A DNA stretch of 64,000 nucleotides from Podocnemis expansa. Lineage: Eukaryota; Chordata; Testudines; Podocnemididae. Positions 61,061 to 64,000 of the stretch are shown here, piece by piece (the first letter of the stretch is position 1; every line of letters begins with the position of its first letter). The notes beneath the pieces were generated by a model, which was not told the DNA's origin, searched no databases, and saw only the letters and a list, made by a program, of their open reading frames with translations. A program made the translations under genes and the position numbers. Location: the NCBI GenBank assembly GCA_007922195.1, contig ML681963.1:141918404-141982403 (forward strand). Reading direction: 5' to 3'.

Positions 61061-61880
61061 ATTCATACATTGAGCCCAAAAGAGACCATTGCAATTATCT
61101 AATCTGACTCCTTCTATAGCAGGTCATAGAGCTTCCTCAATATAATTCCTATAGGATACTTTTTTAAAAAATCAAATATTGATTTAAAAGTAGCCAGTGC
61201 TGGAGAATCCACTCAGTAAATTGTTCCAGTGGTTAATTATGCTTTCTGTTAAAAATGTATGCCTTACTTCCAGTCTGAATTTGTCTAGCTTCAGCTTCCA
61301 GCTGTTGGATTGTGTCTACCTTTCTGCTCGGTTGAGGGACCCATTAAACAGCTGTTCCCCATGTAAATATTTAGACTGTGATTGTCACTCTGCAACTGCT
61401 CTATTGAAATAAAGAGATGGAGTATCTTGACTCACTATAAAGTACGTTTTTAATCCTTTAAAAATCCCTACGGTTCTTCAGTGAACCCACTCCAATTGAT
61501 CAATATGCTTGAATGGTGGGTAACGGCACTGGCCACAGGATTCTAGTAGTGGTCACACGATTGTCAAACACAGAGGTAAAAAAACCTCTCTACTCCTACC
61601 TAAGAATCTGCTGTTTATACATTATATATAGCACTGCATTAGCCCTGTTGGCCAAAATGTCTCACTGGGAACTCATGTTCAGCTGATTATTCACCATGAC
61701 CTCCCAATCTTTTGCAGAGTCACTGCTTGCCAGCATAGAGTTCCCCATCCTGTAAGTATGGCCTTTGTTCTTTGTTTCTAGATGTGTACATTTACATTTA
61801 GTTGTATTAAAATGCATATTTTTGCTTGAACCCAGTTTACCAATCATTCCACTGTACTTTGATCTCATGATATCACTCTA
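61060..61880 (-). mobile_element. CR1 LINE 3' part with reverse-transcriptase C-terminus, antisense
   Basis: The + strand begins AAAAGAGACCATTGCAATTA, TCTAATCTGACTCCTTC and follows the reverse complement of a turtle-type CR1 3' region. The minus strand at about 61810-61662 encodes MHFNTTKCKCTHLETKNKGH and continues with a motif matching the CR1 ORF2 C-terminus ending in LNMSSQ. The preservation of long stretches suggests a comparatively young copy, although stops remain. Confidence 0.88.
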
Positions 61881-64000
61881 ATTTGAAAGAGGAGCTACAG
61901 AGATGGACATAAAGTACTATTCCAGTTTACATTAGACATATACCTGAGTTTAAACTTCTTTAGTGACATGTTCGATATATTAACTCTCCTGGTGTATTTA
62001 CAATTTTTCAGTTAAGTAACCTTGATTTATCTCAAGTAACAGTCAGTATAAATTTTTGACAGTAATCTGAAGTTTCCATTCCTCTCTCAAAGAAAAAAAT
62101 AATACTACAGAGGATCCCATACAATCAATACTGTATGGACCAAAGGGTATAATACTATTGACCTTATTTACAGTTTGAATTTGGCCCTCTGCACATGTGT
62201 AGAATTTGTAACTGAACATACCAAAAGATTATTTGAAAAGTCAGTTCCTCCTTTATTTTCTTACAAAATCCCCATTTCAGTTTTCTGTGTTTGAGCTGTA
62301 ATAGCTACAGACACCCAAAAAAGTACAGGCAAATATAAGAACACTTGAGGGAAAAATGCAGTCAGAATCTTCCCCGATGCGTGTCCTTGGAAGTCAAGAT
62401 TTGGCAGGTAACTGAAGGAAGAAAATGAGCTGCAAATGTGGTATTGAGTTGTAAACTATGGATCTCTTTGTACATTTGAAGCTACCAATATGTTTGGGAT
62501 CCTAAATTACATTGTATACCTTTAAAAACCAACAGTGTGCACTTCTCCATCCATAAACATTTTGTTTGTTAGCAAAGAAAAGATATTTACAAATCCTTCA
62601 TACATAAAGATATCACTATTTTTTCAATGAGAAGGAACAGGAGTTAGTTCCCAAGAGCAAGATCGTTCCCAGATCTAACAGGGTAATGTAGCAGAGAGTG
62701 ATGTTCTTTCCCCCTCTACCTCAGGAGCTGGTGGACTGGGAGTGACCAGAACCATAGCTGTGCACATCCTACATGCCAATCAGCACAGCTGGCTGGCTAT
62801 GTGCAGGGAAGATTTTCACAAAGATCTTGCTTCTCTCCTCCAGTGCAATTTGTGTATTTGTGCTTATCTGAGGCACGAAGTAAAGCTAGACACACTGCAG
62901 CCAAATTGATCAGACACTCAAGCTATGTTTCAGCAAGTGAAAACAGCAAAGTTACCAAAGATGAAAAATGCTGGAAGTTTTATTAATCCTGTAAGAACAA
63001 AATGAACAGGAAAAGATTGCCACTATCAGATGCCTGTTTACCATACAAAATCTTAAGTCCATAGGCAGTGATCCCCAGTAATATTATTTCTCTATTCTCA
63101 AATAAATAGCAAAGGACAGTGCAACATAACTACAGAAGTCCATATTCTATGTAAAACATTGGCTCACTATCACCATTATTTTTGTTTTAAAGAGCTGTCT
63201 TACTGTTTGGCAAAACTTTAATGTTGTAAATGGTCGACTGGAATAATTGCAAATTCCTGTGATGTAAACAAGGGATGCTTTTCAGGGTTTTTTTGTTGTT
63301 ATATATACACACACATGCACACAAATATCCATAACGGCTGATCCATTGAAACAGTAAGAATATTTTTAAAAAGTGAAAAATATAGAACTAAATTAATTTT
63401 ATGGTTTCCAGACTCCAGAGTTGAACGGGAAAAGGAAAGTACTTTGGGGCTTGAATCAACATTCTAACAATGCAAGTTATAATTTTGTTCATTTTCCTTC
63501 AAAAGCTGTATTGTTTAGAAATTAACATGCAGTACATAAGAACTTAATTATTTGGCTTCTGAATATTCTCACATTTAAGAAGTGAAAAATAGTTGTAGTG
63601 GAAGTGTGAAATAAGTAGGAAACCATGTTTTAGCAGATGCCCACATTATTTTATCTATGTGGCTTATGATTTTAAGTGCTTTAGACATCTTGGGTTCCTT
63701 TCTTCTGTGATCATCTTGTTTTCTGCTAATCTTCCTACTGGACCAGCTATGGGGTTGTTGTTTCCAGAATGCATGCAGTCATGCATTGGCACTGTTCCAC
63801 AAAGATATAGTCATAATTCATGCTTGTTCCATTGTAGCATGTCAGGGTCACCTCTCTCTTGTGGCTCTTAAGCTCCTGACAACAGGTACACTTGTGTTGC
63901 ATCTGCTGTGTTTCAAAGGAATACCTGCCCAAGCAGATAAAGAAAAGAAATTATGCCCTTCTGTAAAAGTCTTCATATAGCACACATTCCCTGCTAAATA
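61881..64000. other. Intergenic stretch without recognised features
   Basis: AT-rich DNA to the end of the window, with a short TATATACACACACATGCACACA microsatellite-like tract near 63300-63321. I see no exon of a neighbouring gene. Confidence 0.6.

Noticed and set aside
41430..64000. Exons of a gene downstream of TOLLIP, such as BRSK2, its neighbour in human
   Set aside because: I looked for kinase-like or other conserved peptides bounded by splice sites on both strands and saw none. The neighbour probably lies beyond the window.

Overview
This window is vertebrate nuclear DNA, and its repeats point to a turtle. It is AT-rich and intron-rich, with no bacterial-style gene packing. It holds antisense CR1 LINE pieces closely resembling the CR1 families I know from turtle genomes, many hAT-type MITEs with intact 8-bp target duplications, a Harbinger-like MITE, LTR-like pieces and about thirteen copies of a palindromic 'snap-back' repeat common in turtles. 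The species call is an inference from repeat content and cannot be proved here.

The only gene I can support is TOLLIP (Toll-interacting protein) on the + strand. Four coding exons are visible: 6786-6968, 10400-10552, 17457-17547 and 37701-37915. Together they give 213 codons plus a stop, matching residues 62-274 of the 274-residue human protein (C2 domain, linker and C-terminal CUE domain). The exons for the N-terminal 61 residues are not seen and should lie upstream. Splice sites and phases are consistent throughout (0, 0, then phase 1 into the last exon). A repeat-free tract from 37916 to about 41430 with several AATAAA signals is the probable long 3' UTR.

Layout: 1-6785 is the end of the intron before the first visible exon. 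6969-10399 and 10553-17456 are introns carrying hAT MITEs and a CR1 tail. 17548-37700 is a 20-kb intron dominated by repeats: an antisense LTR-like block with a purine-rich minisatellite, palindromic repeats, tRNA-like modules and a dismembered antisense CR1-like LINE with esterase-like, endonuclease and reverse-transcriptase remnants in collinear order. 41430-64000 is downstream intergenic DNA with nested hAT elements, another LTR-like element, another CR1 piece and one unexplained pair of protein-like reading frames on the minus strand (54594-55624).

I found no new enzymatic or defence system. The most interesting material is the transposon record: a palindromic repeat whose 14-15-bp target duplications and one-sided truncation suggest retrotransposition, nested hAT insertions with perfect duplications, and a 2.7-kb hAT-bounded unit of unusual composition.
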